The notes under the pieces are model-generated. The model was not told the DNA's origin. It saw nothing but the letters and a program-made list of their open reading frames with translations, and ran no database searches. Positions 11,560 through 21,952 of a stretch of 64,000 nt of DNA are shown here, piece by piece. The stretch spans positions 151,922,929 to 151,986,928 of the forward strand of contig JAYESD010000009.1 in NCBI GenBank assembly GCA_036927565.1. Direction: 5' to 3'. Numbering within the stretch: the first letter of the stretch is position 1; each line of letters begins with the position of its first letter. Both the position numbers and the translations under genes were made by a program. The stretch is from Tuctoria greenei (taxonomy: Eukaryota; Streptophyta; Magnoliopsida; Poales; Poaceae).

Positions 11560-12282
11560 ACCTTGGTTCTAAAGTAAACCCAAGAGTATCTAGAATAATC
11601 ATCAACAATCACAAGAACATACCATTTACCTCCGAAGTATTGAACACGTGAAGGTCCTACGGTGTCAAGGTGAAAAAGTTGACCCGGTTCAATTGTCATG
11701 ATCATTGTGAGAGGAGTATGTGAACATGCAACCATATTAACATGTCTACAAGAAGGTCACATGATTTATTTGTCCCCTTTAAGCTTAGACAGCCCACGTA
11801 TACGATCAAGAGCACTAACACGCGTTAGATGATCAAAGCCTACGTGACCTAGTCTACGATGCCAAAAATATAAGTCATTTGAATCATTAGCAACTAGACA
11901 CCTATTCTTAGACGAAGACATATCAAAATTAGCTTTAAAAACTCTTCTAAATCGAGACATGTTAAAAATAGGCTCACTATTTGAATTTACAACTTTGCAG
12001 CAATTTTTAGTGAAAATAATTTCTAAATTTCATCTAGCAGTTGTGAAACAGAAAACAAGTTGTATTTCAAATTTTTAACAAATGTCACATCCTTCAAAGT
12101 GTAGTGATCATTTACTCTAACTAAACCCTTAGCAATTATAGGAGTTGAAGAATTATCGGCAAAGTAACATTCTCTACACGTGATACAAAAGAGAGAGAGG
12201 AGAACCATTCTTTGTTACCGGTCATGTAGCGTGAGCAACCTGAATCTACAATCCAAATGTTCTCCTTCCTCAAGCGTGTAAC
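11560..12282 (-). pseudogene. Copia-B pol remnant (protease, pre-integrase, start of integrase)
   Basis: The frame after the TAG at 12283 reads through WIVDSGCSRYMTG, a copia protease active site. It continues to a CYFADNSSTPIIAKG segment, the pre-integrase block FWHRRLGHVGFDHLTRV (near 11860), and integrase LFHLDTVGPSRVQYFGG with VIVDDYSRYSWVYF near 11580. It stops there at the deletion. There is a frame change near 12010. No RT or RNase H remains. Confidence 0.8.
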
Positions 12283-12285
12283 CTA
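12283..12285 (-). promoter_or_regulatory. Copia-B gag/pol junction: single in-frame TAG within TGTAG|G
   Basis: Gag reads in frame to CTTCTATGTAG and the same frame continues into pol (VTRLRKENIW, then the protease). A single UAG therefore separates them. This would fit stop readthrough, as proposed for SIRE1, but the pyrimidine-rich run ending in GTAG|G also resembles a 3' splice site. Confidence 0.5.
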
Positions 12286-14566
12286 CATAGAAGCACAATA
12301 CGTCAATGACTCAATATTGGGGTTAGTCAAAAGGCATTTAGGAATCCAGTACTGAGTCACACGACGTCCAGCAGGTATAACACGCGATAGTTGAGATAAA
12401 ACAACAGGTTTATGAGCCAAAGCTCGAGGATTTTTTTACCCAACTATTGTCCTACGAGTTGTTACATGTGTAGCACGAAAAATAGTAGGTTTGGAAGCAA
12501 ACTTAGCATGTTTTCGACTCATTACAGCAGATTGCATGTTCCTATCATTCGATTTAGCAAGTGCAGCAAATTTTTCATGAAAGTTATGAGATCTAGCAAT
12601 CATTCTTTCCTTTTTCTGTTGTTTAGCTAGTCTATAACAAAAATCTATGACATGACCATCTCTACCACAGTAGGTACAATGAAATTTAACTTTGTGTTCA
12701 TGTCAAGATGAGCAAGCAATGTTTTTATTTGAAACCGAATGAGACAACACTCCTGCAGATTTGAAAACCACTTCTTTTTGTTTAGGAACTGTTTGAATCA
12801 AACCACTTTCTAATGACTTTACAATTTTAGGTGGATGTGCCTTAGCATGAGCATGAGAATCAAAATCTAAACCAGTTTTTTCATTGCAAGACTTAGAAGA
12901 ATTCAACAGCAAGTTTAGGTTCTTATTCCCATTACAAAACTGATCCAATGTCTTATGCATGTCATCAAGTTTATTAGACAGATCAAGTCAATTTTCACAT
13001 GAAGTTTTTCTTTTTAATTTGCAATTTGAATAATGTTTAACTTCATGAGAATGTAAAACATTGTTCAACATAGAAATTTCATCTATAGCATCTTGTAGTT
13101 TCTTATCAAGATCATCACAAGTAGAACAATGTAAATCAATTGTAGAACAACTAGCATCTTTTAAGTTTTTATCATTAAGTGCAGCAAACTCTCAGTTCTT
13201 TTTAATTTATAACTCAAGTTTATCAAGTGTGGAGGTGTGCGCACTTCTTAATGAGGACAATTGTTCATATATTAAATCACATGAAGAACAAGAATCATCA
13301 CGAGGAATCAAGGATTTCAAACGATTAGTTTCATATTCTAGTGACTCAATTTTAACAGCATTGTGTCTAAGATTTTTTGTCCTTTTTCTTAACTATAATA
13401 GTGGCACGAGAAATAGCATCACACATTTCTTCGCAAGTAGGACATACCTCTTCATTATCGCTATTATGTTCTGCATCCTCCATACTTGATCTTGATTTGC
13501 CCACCATGAAACACAAGTTTGTCATATCATCTTCATCTTCGTCACTTCCAATATCCACGTCGCTTGAGCCAAGTTCCTGGAGTGCGGAGATAAAACTGCT
13601 CACCAATTGACATCCTATAAAACCCTTCTTTTTCTTCTTATCGTTTGTAGAGGAGTGCTTCGTCCTTGTTTGCTTTTCATCCCAGGAAGTAGGACCCGAA
13701 AGGTTAGGACAATCTGAACGAAAATGTCCTATCTTACCACATTCGAAACATCGTTGAGGTTCAGAGCTTCCTCTCCTTCTAGTTCTCACATTTTGCAATG
13801 CTTTTGAGAACCTAGTATAGAGAAGTATTATCTCCTCCTCTGGAAACTCCTCAATCTGTTCAAGGGTTAGAGAGGACAACAAAGCAAGTGTATCACAAGA
13901 TGAAGATTGGCCGGAGCTAGGCATATCACGTTGAGAAACAAATGCAAGAGACTTGTTGGGGTTTTTACATGAAATTATATCAATTTCATGAGTTTTTAAT
14001 TTAGAATAAAGAACATATAATGTAAGTATATTCATGACAGTAGATTCACGAATGGATGTGACTTTCATCTCCCAAATTAACATGTTTAATGCACTTAGTA
14101 ATTGCCTAGTATTTTCAGCATCTGAAAAACTAACATTGACACTACACAAGTCGCTGAGAATTTTGTTAAAACGAGCAAAGAAATCGTTAATTGACTCACC
14201 AGGTTGCATCTCAAAACGCATGTATTCCTTTTTGAACATATCTTGTTTTACCTCCTTGATCGTGTTTGATCCTTCGTGGTAGTCGCAAAGTGATTTCCAC
14301 ACATCATATGCAGATCGTAGGTGTGCAACACGGTCGAAGTCGCTTTGAGTTAATCCGTGTATGATCAAGTTCCGAGCCTTGTTATTGTTGTCGACATCTC
14401 TCAGATTTGTAGATGTAACTTGATCGTTTGACGGTACTTCGTAAGACTTGTACACCTTCTCCCATATTGTGAAGCCTTGTGCCTAGATGAAGTCTTCCAT
14501 ACGTGCCCTCCAAACCTGAAAATCAATATCACTAAAGACACAAGGTTTTGCAGAGTATTTGTCCAT
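12286..14566 (-). pseudogene. Copia-B gag, broken
   Basis: An ATG at 14566 (MDKYSAKPCVFSD) lies about 50 bases inside the primer-binding site. An in-frame TAG near 14485 interrupts it. The frame then stays open from 14455 to 13367 and contains a UBN2-type gag core (IHGLTQSDFDRVAHLRSAYD), an intact CCHC knuckle CFECGKIGHFRSDC (near 13760-13715) and an acidic stretch. A coiled-coil C-terminal half follows at 13360-12290 with further breaks. The long C-terminal extension past the knuckle is typical of Sirevirus gag. Confidence 0.75.
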
Positions 14567-14615
14567 GATGATTAGTCAAAAACACGTGCAAATCACAAAT
14601 ATTAGAGAACCGTGG

Positions 14616-14626
14616 CTATGATACCA
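14616..14626 (-). other. Primer-binding site of Copia-B
   Basis: The minus strand reads TGGTATCATAG next to the 5' LTR. It differs by one base from the initiator-Met complement TGGTATCAGAG. Confidence 0.75.
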
Positions 14627-14628
14627 AT

Positions 14629-16225
14629 TGTAGGATCAAAAGGCACCTGAAAAACTACCAGAGGGGGTGAATGGTAGATTAAAACTTTTTCAGCGGAAGC
14701 AATGAAAACCCCTCAGCACAAAAACGATCTGTTAAAGAAATCGTGTGTGAGGCTAATCTAAATGTGTTCCACCGTGACAAAAATGATATATATCAGAGAG
14801 AATCAAGTCACGAAGATGACACAACAAGAATCACTTAAATCCGTCGAGAGAAACTCAAGTTACGATCGAAAAAACGAACAAAGGTCAATCTGTTCTACCC
14901 GACAAAAACAGTTCTAGAACATTGCAAAGAAACTCGTGTAGATCAGAAACCACAAATCGAATGATCGTGAAATTTTGACATATAATAGAAAATTAAGTTG
15001 TAAAGACAACCTAAAAAGAATCACATCAATCGGATCTGTAAAACTCGAGTTATGATAAAACCACCGAACCAAGGTGGTGCTATGCTGAAAACTCGACGAG
15101 AAAAACTTGTCTGGAACAAGTCGGACGAACAACGTACAAAAGTTCCTTTAAACTAGGATCTTTATTCAATAGAACACAAGAGGAACAGCCCCAAAGTCGT
15201 GCCCCACGAGCTCTGGCCTCCTTGCTTATATAACCAGCCCTTAGGCCAACCTAAACCTAACTAGGACTCTAATCCTACTCAATTCACGAATCAAAACTTT
15301 CCATAACTGCTCAAGACTCTTTCTATATGCAGATAGAAGCAATCTTAAGACTTCCAAACACCTTATGAACGTATCTCATATTCCTAAAACAACTCAGATT
15401 TGTGACCCACATGAAATCATATCATAACCAACTCAAAACTTTCCATATTTGAGTCAAACACGACTCATCCGCAGCCTGAGTCCATAACCTAGTCAATTGG
15501 ACATTTCCGACCAATTCTTTACGTCCACATCTCTTCATCACGCCTCGAAACCATGTAGTCACGTCCAAGAACTCCTTGTACACGTGCAAATATCTTCCAT
15601 CGACGTCCACGATACCTTCATATGCATTGTTCTTGATTCATACATGTTGCGCGACCTCCCGATCAACTCAACCACAATTCCTCCCGAACTTGGTTGTTGA
15701 ACCTCATATTCTCCCTAAGAATAGTTCAATAGATCTCATCACCAGCCATGTCTTGAACTCAAGCAATACCTGCACATGAATAAACAACCAGTCCATACGA
15801 GCTCAAGTCCGCGACTTGACTCAAATTAGTTCCGAACACAACACCTTACGTGAACACCTCACATAAGCATGTTGCAAAACCACAGTAAAACGATATCAAC
15901 CATATCAACCAAAATGCACCTAAAACTTAGCAAATGAATACTAAGCAAACTTTTCATCAATGTAAAGTAAGTATGAATCATTGCAAGTTAAAAGCAGAAC
16001 CACTGCGATCAAGCTCCGAACCTTGCCAATGCTAACCGGACGTTGAACCGGAGCTTACCAAAGCTAGCAGGACCTCGCGCCGGAGCTTACCAAAGCTAGC
16101 AGGACGTAGCATCAGACCTTGCAGGAGCTTAGACCTAGAGTCGGACCTTGATGATAAAGGTGTTTTGGTAGTATTCAAAATTTTTATCGTCATAGCCAAT
16201 GTATTCAACACACATAGGTCTCACA
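14629..16225 (-). repeat. Copia-B 5' LTR (1597 bp)
   Basis: It runs from TGTAGGATC to GGTCTCACA, with the primer-binding site on its inner side and the atggt duplication on its outer side. It contains two full 32-bp CGGAGCTTACC units near 16035-16105. Small ORFs inside it (for example 15497-15700) recur in the other LTR and have no recognisable product. Confidence 0.85.
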
Positions 16226-16849
16226 ATGGTTTTATACCCTAAGCATGTACATTTTTCCTCCCTTGTCATCCAGAGCGGGTCATTGCCTTCTTGTAAAGGT
16301 TGCCCCCTCCTATGATCACTAAGTTAGAAGAACCACTGTCTTGACCTATGCTCCATCTATGTTCATTTAATTACGCATTAATTTTATGATCATCAAATCA
16401 TGCTCGTTCTCGCATATTCTCTGTCATATGCTCGGACACTCTCTCCCTGTCTCGCGCCTAATGGAGTTGTGCTATCCTACTAAAGACGGATCTGCATGAG
16501 GTACCTGCAATGTGTTTGGGGTCCGATGATCGTTTTCTTGGTCGGGGTTTATGGTGTCGAATGGTTCTAACTCCTGAAAGGCTAACGTCGAGTTGGAGGT
16601 CCAGGGTGTGCAACCTGCTTAGTCTGGTTCTATACCATAAGCATGCGCACCTTGCCTCCCAGTGCTAACAGCTGAGTAAAGGGGGCAGGACGGCTCATGC
16701 CCTGAGCAAGGCAGCAACCATACCCTGAATGTTGTAGCACCGAATTACCCATGTTTCGCATCTTAGTTAAGGATTGTAATCCATAATGAAACTAAAGAGC
16801 AGAGAAGTGGTGATCGACGAGCGAAATTACTTTTTGTCTACCGTCTGTG
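16226..16849 (+). other. Gypsy-1 internal noncoding segment
   Basis: This continues the segment interrupted at 10052. No coding potential is visible. It contains another copy of the GCTTAG...CATAAGC hairpin motif at about 16605-16660. It shows patchy similarity, in reverse orientation, to 61200-61560 of Gypsy-2. Confidence 0.6.
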
Positions 16850-17725
16850 GTGGGTGCCGTCGACGCTTCTTCGAGCTCCGGTGCCCCCAAGGGGGCTGCT
16901 GGCATCACTTCTGCGAGCTCCGACGCCTCCCCAGAGGACCGCCGACGTCACTTCTACGAGCTTCGGCGCCTCCCACAGGGACCGCCAGCGTCACTTCTAC
17001 GAGCTTCGGCACCTCCCAAGGGGGCCACCGACGTCACTTCTTCGAGCTTTGGCGCCTCCTACAGGGACCGCCAATGTCACTTCTACGAGCTCATGCGCCT
17101 CCCGAGGGGGCCGCCGGCGTCACTTCTTCGAGCTCCGGCACCTCCCACAAGGACCGCCGGCGTCATTTCTGCGAGCTCTGGCGCCTCCAAAGGGAACCGC
17201 CGGCGTCACTCCTCCAAGCTCCAGCACCCCCAAGGGGGCCGCTGGCGTCATTTCTCCGAGCTCCGGTGCCCCCAAGGGGGTCGTAGACGTCACTGCTCCG
17301 AGCTTTGGTGCCCTAAAGGGGACCACCGGCGTCACTTCTCCAAGCTCCGGCGCCCCCAAGGGGGCCACTGGCATCACTTCTCCGAGCTCCGGTGCCCCCA
17401 AGGGGGCTGCCGGCGTCACCTCTCCGAGCTCCGGTACCCCGCAGGGGGCCATTGGCGTCACTTCTGCGAGCTCCGGCGCACCCCAAGGGACCCTCAGCAT
17501 CACTTCTTCGAGCTTCAGCGCCCCCCAAGGGGGCCGCCGACAACATTTCTCCGAGCTCTTGCGCCCCCCAAGGGGGCCGCCGACGACATTTCTCCGAGCC
17601 CTGGCGCCCCACAAGGGGGTCGTCGGCGTCACTTCTCTTAGCTCCGGCGCCCCCCAAAGGGGCCGCTGACGTCACTTCTCTGAGCCCCAGCACCCCCCAA
17701 GGGGCTTGTTGGCGTGACTTTTGCA
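16850..17725 (+). repeat. 42-bp tandem repeat of Gypsy-1 (about 20 units)
   Basis: The unit is roughly GAGCTCCGGCGCCCCCAAGG plus GGGCCGCCGGCGTCACTTCTCC. Because 42 is divisible by 3, each plus-strand frame encodes a 14-residue repeat; one frame gives SPSSGAPKGAAGVT. Two frames are open for more than 260 codons. There is no start context, domain or relative to support a protein, so I annotate a repeat. Confidence 0.85.
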
Positions 17726-17770
17726 AGATAAGATGAAGGCCCCACCTTTGGAATCGTCACCTCTCTCGAG

Positions 17771-17787
17771 GTGGACCCGGGGGCCAC
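17771..17787 (+). other. Gypsy-1 polypurine tract region
   Basis: GTGGACCCGGGGGCCAC directly precedes the 3' LTR. The same string, with one change, borders the Gypsy-2 3' LTR on the minus strand (43663-43680). That supports its role as the plus-strand primer. Confidence 0.6.
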
Positions 17788-18650
17788 TGTCGGTACCTTC
17801 AAGACCGGGTATTCCCGCATACAAGAAGAAGCTTCGGGCCCAGCCTCCCCGCTGAGGCGTCCTCCGGAGCTGCCACGCGTCCTTCAGCTTTGGGCCCTTG
17901 CTCCCACCAAGGAGAGCTACGGAGCTGCCATGCGCCATATGGCATCGGGCTCTCGCTCCCATCGAGGGGGGCTCCGGAGCTGGAGTGTGTTCCACGACTT
18001 GCAATAAGCTGTGGGCCCTGAAGAGTAAACGACAGTGCGTCATGTCCAGTCGCGCATTGAAGGCGCGCGCCTTCCCCACGCGCACGGTGCAGCGCACACC
18101 CTAGTCAGGTACCGCTGCGTCCAATCACATCGTAGTGAAGGCGTCGCAGGTCTACCCCGCTTCGCCAAGTGGGTAGTTTACGGCGACAAGACAGATGGGA
18201 CGTTTACTGCCATCATCGACGACTACGCATAGCCACCAGCGTTCGACACGGCAAGACAGCGGGACTTCAAGCCACGATCAGAGGTAGCATACGAAAGAAG
18301 CCTCAGATCGTTAGGATAAGATTGCCTCGGAACCACCTATCGGGCCCCAGGACCCCACTTGTAAGGCATCCGACCTTGTCCATAAAAGGCTCGGATCGCC
18401 ACCATTACAAAGGATCCAGACCAGACTCAGAATTCCCGATACACACACACTCGCATACACACTCACCAGGCAATACAATCCACCGTTGAGTAGGGTGTTA
18501 CGCTCCTTGTGGCCCGAACCACATAAAAACTCCACTGTCTCATACTCTTCCGCTAGAACACTAGTTTGAGGCCTAAGCCCCGTTGAACAAGAACTATCGT
18601 AGGTTGCTCCTTAGCGGGTCCGGGGGAAGTGTCGCATTAACCCTTCAACA
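17788..18650 (+). repeat. Gypsy-1 3' LTR (863 bp)
   Basis: It runs from TGTCGGTACC to CCCTTCAACA and is colinear with 6456-7316. Its TATA box position reads CATAAAA. Confidence 0.85.
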
Positions 18651-18655
18651 ATGCC

Positions 18656-18925
18656 CAACCTAGATGTTGTTGTTACATATTTATAGCTGTCATGACAGCC
18701 AAGCATGTGCTACAAAGATGCTAGTCTAAGATGCTTAGATGTTGTCCTAATGTGTTGTCCTTAAGGTATTGTCCTAGTTGTCCTTAAGATGTTGTCCTAG
18801 TGTCCTTAATGTGTTGTTCTAGTATCCTTAAGATGTTGTTCTAATTGGGGCCACAAACACCATGCAAAGATGCTTAAGTACAAGATCACTCAAAGATGCT
18901 AAAGTGCACAAGACTTATTCCAGCA
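18656..18925 (-). repeat. Copia-A 3' LTR, inner piece
   Basis: This continues the LTR interrupted at 6455 and is colinear with 27078-27332. Both contain TACATATTTATAGCTGTCAT and runs of CTTAAGATGTTGT-like repeats. It ends CTTATTCCAGCA at 18925. Confidence 0.85.
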
Positions 18926-18933
18926 TTCTCTCT

Positions 18934-19109
18934 CTATATCATGTGTGTCATCTTGTGAGAGAGTTGGACCATCCCGATCCTGTAGCAAAGCTTTAGGAAC
19001 TTGATCCTCCCAAGTGGCTTGATGAGCAGGTCCACAAGCTGATCCTTGGTGTTGATGAAGTTGGCCCTGATGCTCCCTTCATACAAGCAACCTCAGATGA
19101 AGTGGTACT
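18934..19109 (-). pseudogene. Copia-A pol, C-terminal end (past the solo-LTR insertion)
   Basis: The minus strand reads YHFI, a stop, then INTKDQLVDLLIKPLGRIKF and MVQLSHKMTHMI, ending at a stop at 18934-18936. This is the canonical C-terminus of a copia RNase H. It continues directly from SKHIRVRY at 21957, on the other side of the inserted LTR. Confidence 0.85.
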
Positions 19110-21952
19110 TGTAACACCCTCATTTTCATGCATCATGCCCTACATGCATTCATATACATGTTTAACATTAACCCACATAAAGAGGAACGAGTTTAAAATT
19201 GATTTGAAACATTTAAATTGATTTGGAACAAAACCGCACCTAAAATGCTGAAAAGTGCGGACTAGTCCGATTTTGGTTAGGACTAGTCCGATTTCTCTCT
19301 GACTAAAAACGGACTTGTCCGTTTTTGCTGCGGACTAGTCCGCTTTTGCCTCTGGAAACTTTCAGACTTGTCCGACTTTGTGCGGACTAGTCTGATATTC
19401 CAAGAATCCTTAAAAATTTGCTAAGTCATTGGACTTGTCCGGTGTTCCAGCGGACTTGTCTGTTTTCCTCTCTGACTAAAGTCGGACTTGTCCGATTTTT
19501 GGCCAGACTTGTCTGATTTCTCTCTAGACAACTTCGGACTAGTCCAGTCCTTTTCGGACTTGTCCGATATTTTGCGACTCCGAGTTGATATTTTGTTTTA
19601 CGACTTGTTTCTTGGATTTCACATTAAGTGGGCCTAGGGACGTCGTGTCTAACTCTTTTAGAGCCCATGTGAGACTTTAAACCGGCCTCTACTCCTCTCA
19701 AACTCAAAATCCATATAACCCTAGCCTCAACCTCTATATAAACAACCCCACCCCTTGGCTTGACATTTATTTGCCACTTTTCCACCCCACCCAAACCCTA
19801 GTTCGTGGAGAGCCACCACCAAGGAGAGAGGAGGAGATCCCAAGCAAGAAGAAGAAGAGGAGGAAACGAAAGAGGATCAAGATCTCCATCAAGCTTTCGT
19901 TCTTCATCACCAATTCATCTCCAAGTTCATCATCAACCTTAGATCATCAAGATCCAAGTGTTACCTCCAAGTTTCTTGATTCATTGGAGTTCTAAACACC
20001 TAGTATACCTTCTATTCTCTTTTCCTTACGTGAATTCAACCTCAAATCTCCAAATTCACGTCGATCTAGAAAACCCTAGTTCGCTAGTTCTGCGAAGTGC
20101 GGACTAGTCCAACCTTCTGCAGACTAGTCCGATTTTGCTGACTAAATTATGTTGAATTGATTCTAAAATTAGGTCTAATCACATCCAAATCTGTATAAAC
20201 TTGTTAAAATCTATTAGAACTAGTTAGTGATCATTAAAAGCAATCTATTAACAAGTTCTACCTTGCATTTGCATTAATCATGCATGTCATGACATATTGA
20301 GTAGTATTTATGCACTCTTTGATTGTGTTTCTTGTCTTGTATGTTTATTGTGTGGATTAGACGGATTTGCGCTAGAGAGTGTCGCGGAGGATCTACAGCA
20401 CCAAGAGTTTGAAGGCTTTGACCCTAATCAACTGCAAGAGCAAGGCAAGTGTCCTTGAAGCATATTGATCCTGTTTTGACAATAAATATTTTGTTTGTAA
20501 ACTGCATGCTTGTGTCAATTTGATGGGAATCCTATGATAGGAAGTTTACTAGCGTTGTTTGACCACCCTTGACACCTGGAATAGATGGTAGAGAGTCGGG
20601 AAAGGCTTTTTACCTTTTTGCTTCGCTTAATCAACTGGGATGGGAAAACAACTATACCACTCAGCTTAATTATGCATGGATGAGATTATGGTTAACATGA
20701 AATGGTTAATATGATATGGTAATGGGTGATCTAAGCAAGCCTGGTATGTGGATGGGTTGGATGTTATGGTGGTTTTGCTTGCTTTAGATCTAAGGACCGG
20801 TTCGTGGAGCGACCATACAGGATTTAGAGTGTCACCACAAGGCCAAGTATGGGTGCGGCGTAGCTGATTAATTAGGGTTTTGCCAGTGCTATTTGGACTA
20901 TTAAGGATGCTCGGGGAAGGGGTAGTCGGATTGGGTTTGTTGATGATTGGTGGGACTACCCTGGGATCCGAATGGCTCAAGAGGGAACCCTTGGTTGAAG
21001 ATGTGCTCAGTTAGAGACATCGCCACCGGTGAAACCTCAGTGGGGTCTAAATAGGCTAGTAATCCCTTTGTAAAGGCTATTTTGTGATCTCTTGGCCATA
21101 CACCAAAGGAAGTGTAATTGGCGAAAGGGAGGTTCTTAAGTCGCCGACGGGTGATGAAATCACAAACACGTGGGTAAAGCGGTACAACCTCTGCAGAGTG
21201 TGTCTAATAAACTATCATGATAGTCGTGCTCCCGGTTATGAGCACCTGGACAACTTCCATGATTAGAGGGAACTCGGTATTGGGATGGTATTTGGGATGG
21301 TTATGGTTTGGTAATGGTTATGGCTGGTTATGGATTTATTTCTGGTATTGAATATGGTTATTGGCAAGGGTGAAATCTGGAATTATTGATGATGGTAGTG
21401 GATTCAGACTGGTATGATGATATTACTTATGATTATGATGGGTTTACTTCACATACATGTAATATATTGCTTTTCAAATGTTTTAATGTACTTTTCAGCA
21501 CTTAGCCATTATTATATTCGTCATTTGAATCCGCCACATGTCATACTTTCCACACTTGCTGAGTATGACATGTACTCACTCTTGCAATCCCCCCCCAACA
21601 GTTGAAGGTCAGGATTGGGAGTTTAATGGCGATAATGCGGAGTGATAGACCGTGTCTACCGTCAGCTTTGCTTGTGGTGTTGATTGGAGCTGCACTATAC
21701 CCTATTACTTATGTTGCCTAGCTGTTTAGTTTGCTTTAGTTTATTTCTGCCGCATAAGTTGAACTTGTTATTAATATTCATTAGAGTTTGTATTCGAGGA
21801 TAATATGGTTTGTGTAATAAAATTTGGTTAATTAATCTTGTTCTGTGGTAATTTTCTGTATACTATTTTGTGAATGCACTCGTGTATGTGTGTTGAACAT
21901 CCTGGGCACACATATGCGTTCACTTGGTTCATTTCCAGAACTGGGTGTCACA
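19110..21952 (+). repeat. Solo LTR of a large gypsy-type element (2843 bp)
   Basis: It starts TGTAACACCC and ends GGGTGTCACA, giving TG...CA termini and a 10-base terminal inverted repeat with one mismatch. Flanks are gtact (19105-19109) and gtacc (21953-21957), a 5-bp duplication with one change. It splits the Copia-A RNase H frame. No gag, pol, PBS or PPT is visible, so it is a solo LTR. The length and TGTAACACCC start fit long-LTR grass gypsy families. A TATA stretch (CTCTATATAAAC, about 19731-19742) suggests plus orientation. The 74-codon ORF at 19771 lies just downstream of it and has no recognisable product. Confidence 0.85.
19258..20140. repeat. GGACTAGTCCG/GGACTTGTCCG palindromes in the gypsy solo LTR
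   Basis: About a dozen copies lie at 19258-19568 and two more at 20100-20132. The core is the one that fills the copia LTRs at 8024, 46070 and 56380, although the surrounding LTR is unrelated. Confidence 0.85.

Larger units (their letters stand above)
10053..16225 (-). mobile_element. Copia-B: copia element with most of pol deleted
   Basis: The target duplication is perfect: atggt at 10048-10052 and at 16226-16230. The complete 5' LTR is at 14629-16225 and the truncated 3' LTR at about 10053-11558. Between them, on the minus strand, are gag (12286-14566) and the start of pol (about 11560-12282). One deletion removes the rest of integrase, all RT and RNase H, and the inner end of the 3' LTR. 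The two LTRs differ by several percent where compared. The element inserted into Gypsy-1. Confidence 0.88.
6456..18650 (+). mobile_element. Gypsy-1: gypsy-type element lacking gag and pol
   Basis: The LTRs (6456-7316 and 17788-18650) are in plus orientation, with a candidate primer-binding site at 7319 and a polypurine tract at 17771-17787. The interior holds a 70-bp tandem repeat, a 42-bp tandem repeat, noncoding spacers and two later copia insertions, but no recognisable gag, protease, RT or integrase. Flanks are atgta and atgcc. The related unoccupied sequence at 27073-27077 is atgtc, so each flank has one change. The LTRs differ at roughly one base in eight where I compared them, implying an old insertion. 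It would need enzymes from another element to move. Confidence 0.8.

Noticed and set aside
16786..17736. Proline/serine/glycine-rich ORFs of up to 271 codons on both strands
   Set aside because: All are readings of the 42-bp tandem repeat, with no non-repeat coding sequence attached.
19110..21952. Considered as a DNA transposon because its ends form a 10-bp inverted repeat
   Set aside because: TG...CA ends, 5-bp target duplication, TATA box and length fit a solo LTR better. Short terminal inverted repeats are normal for LTRs.
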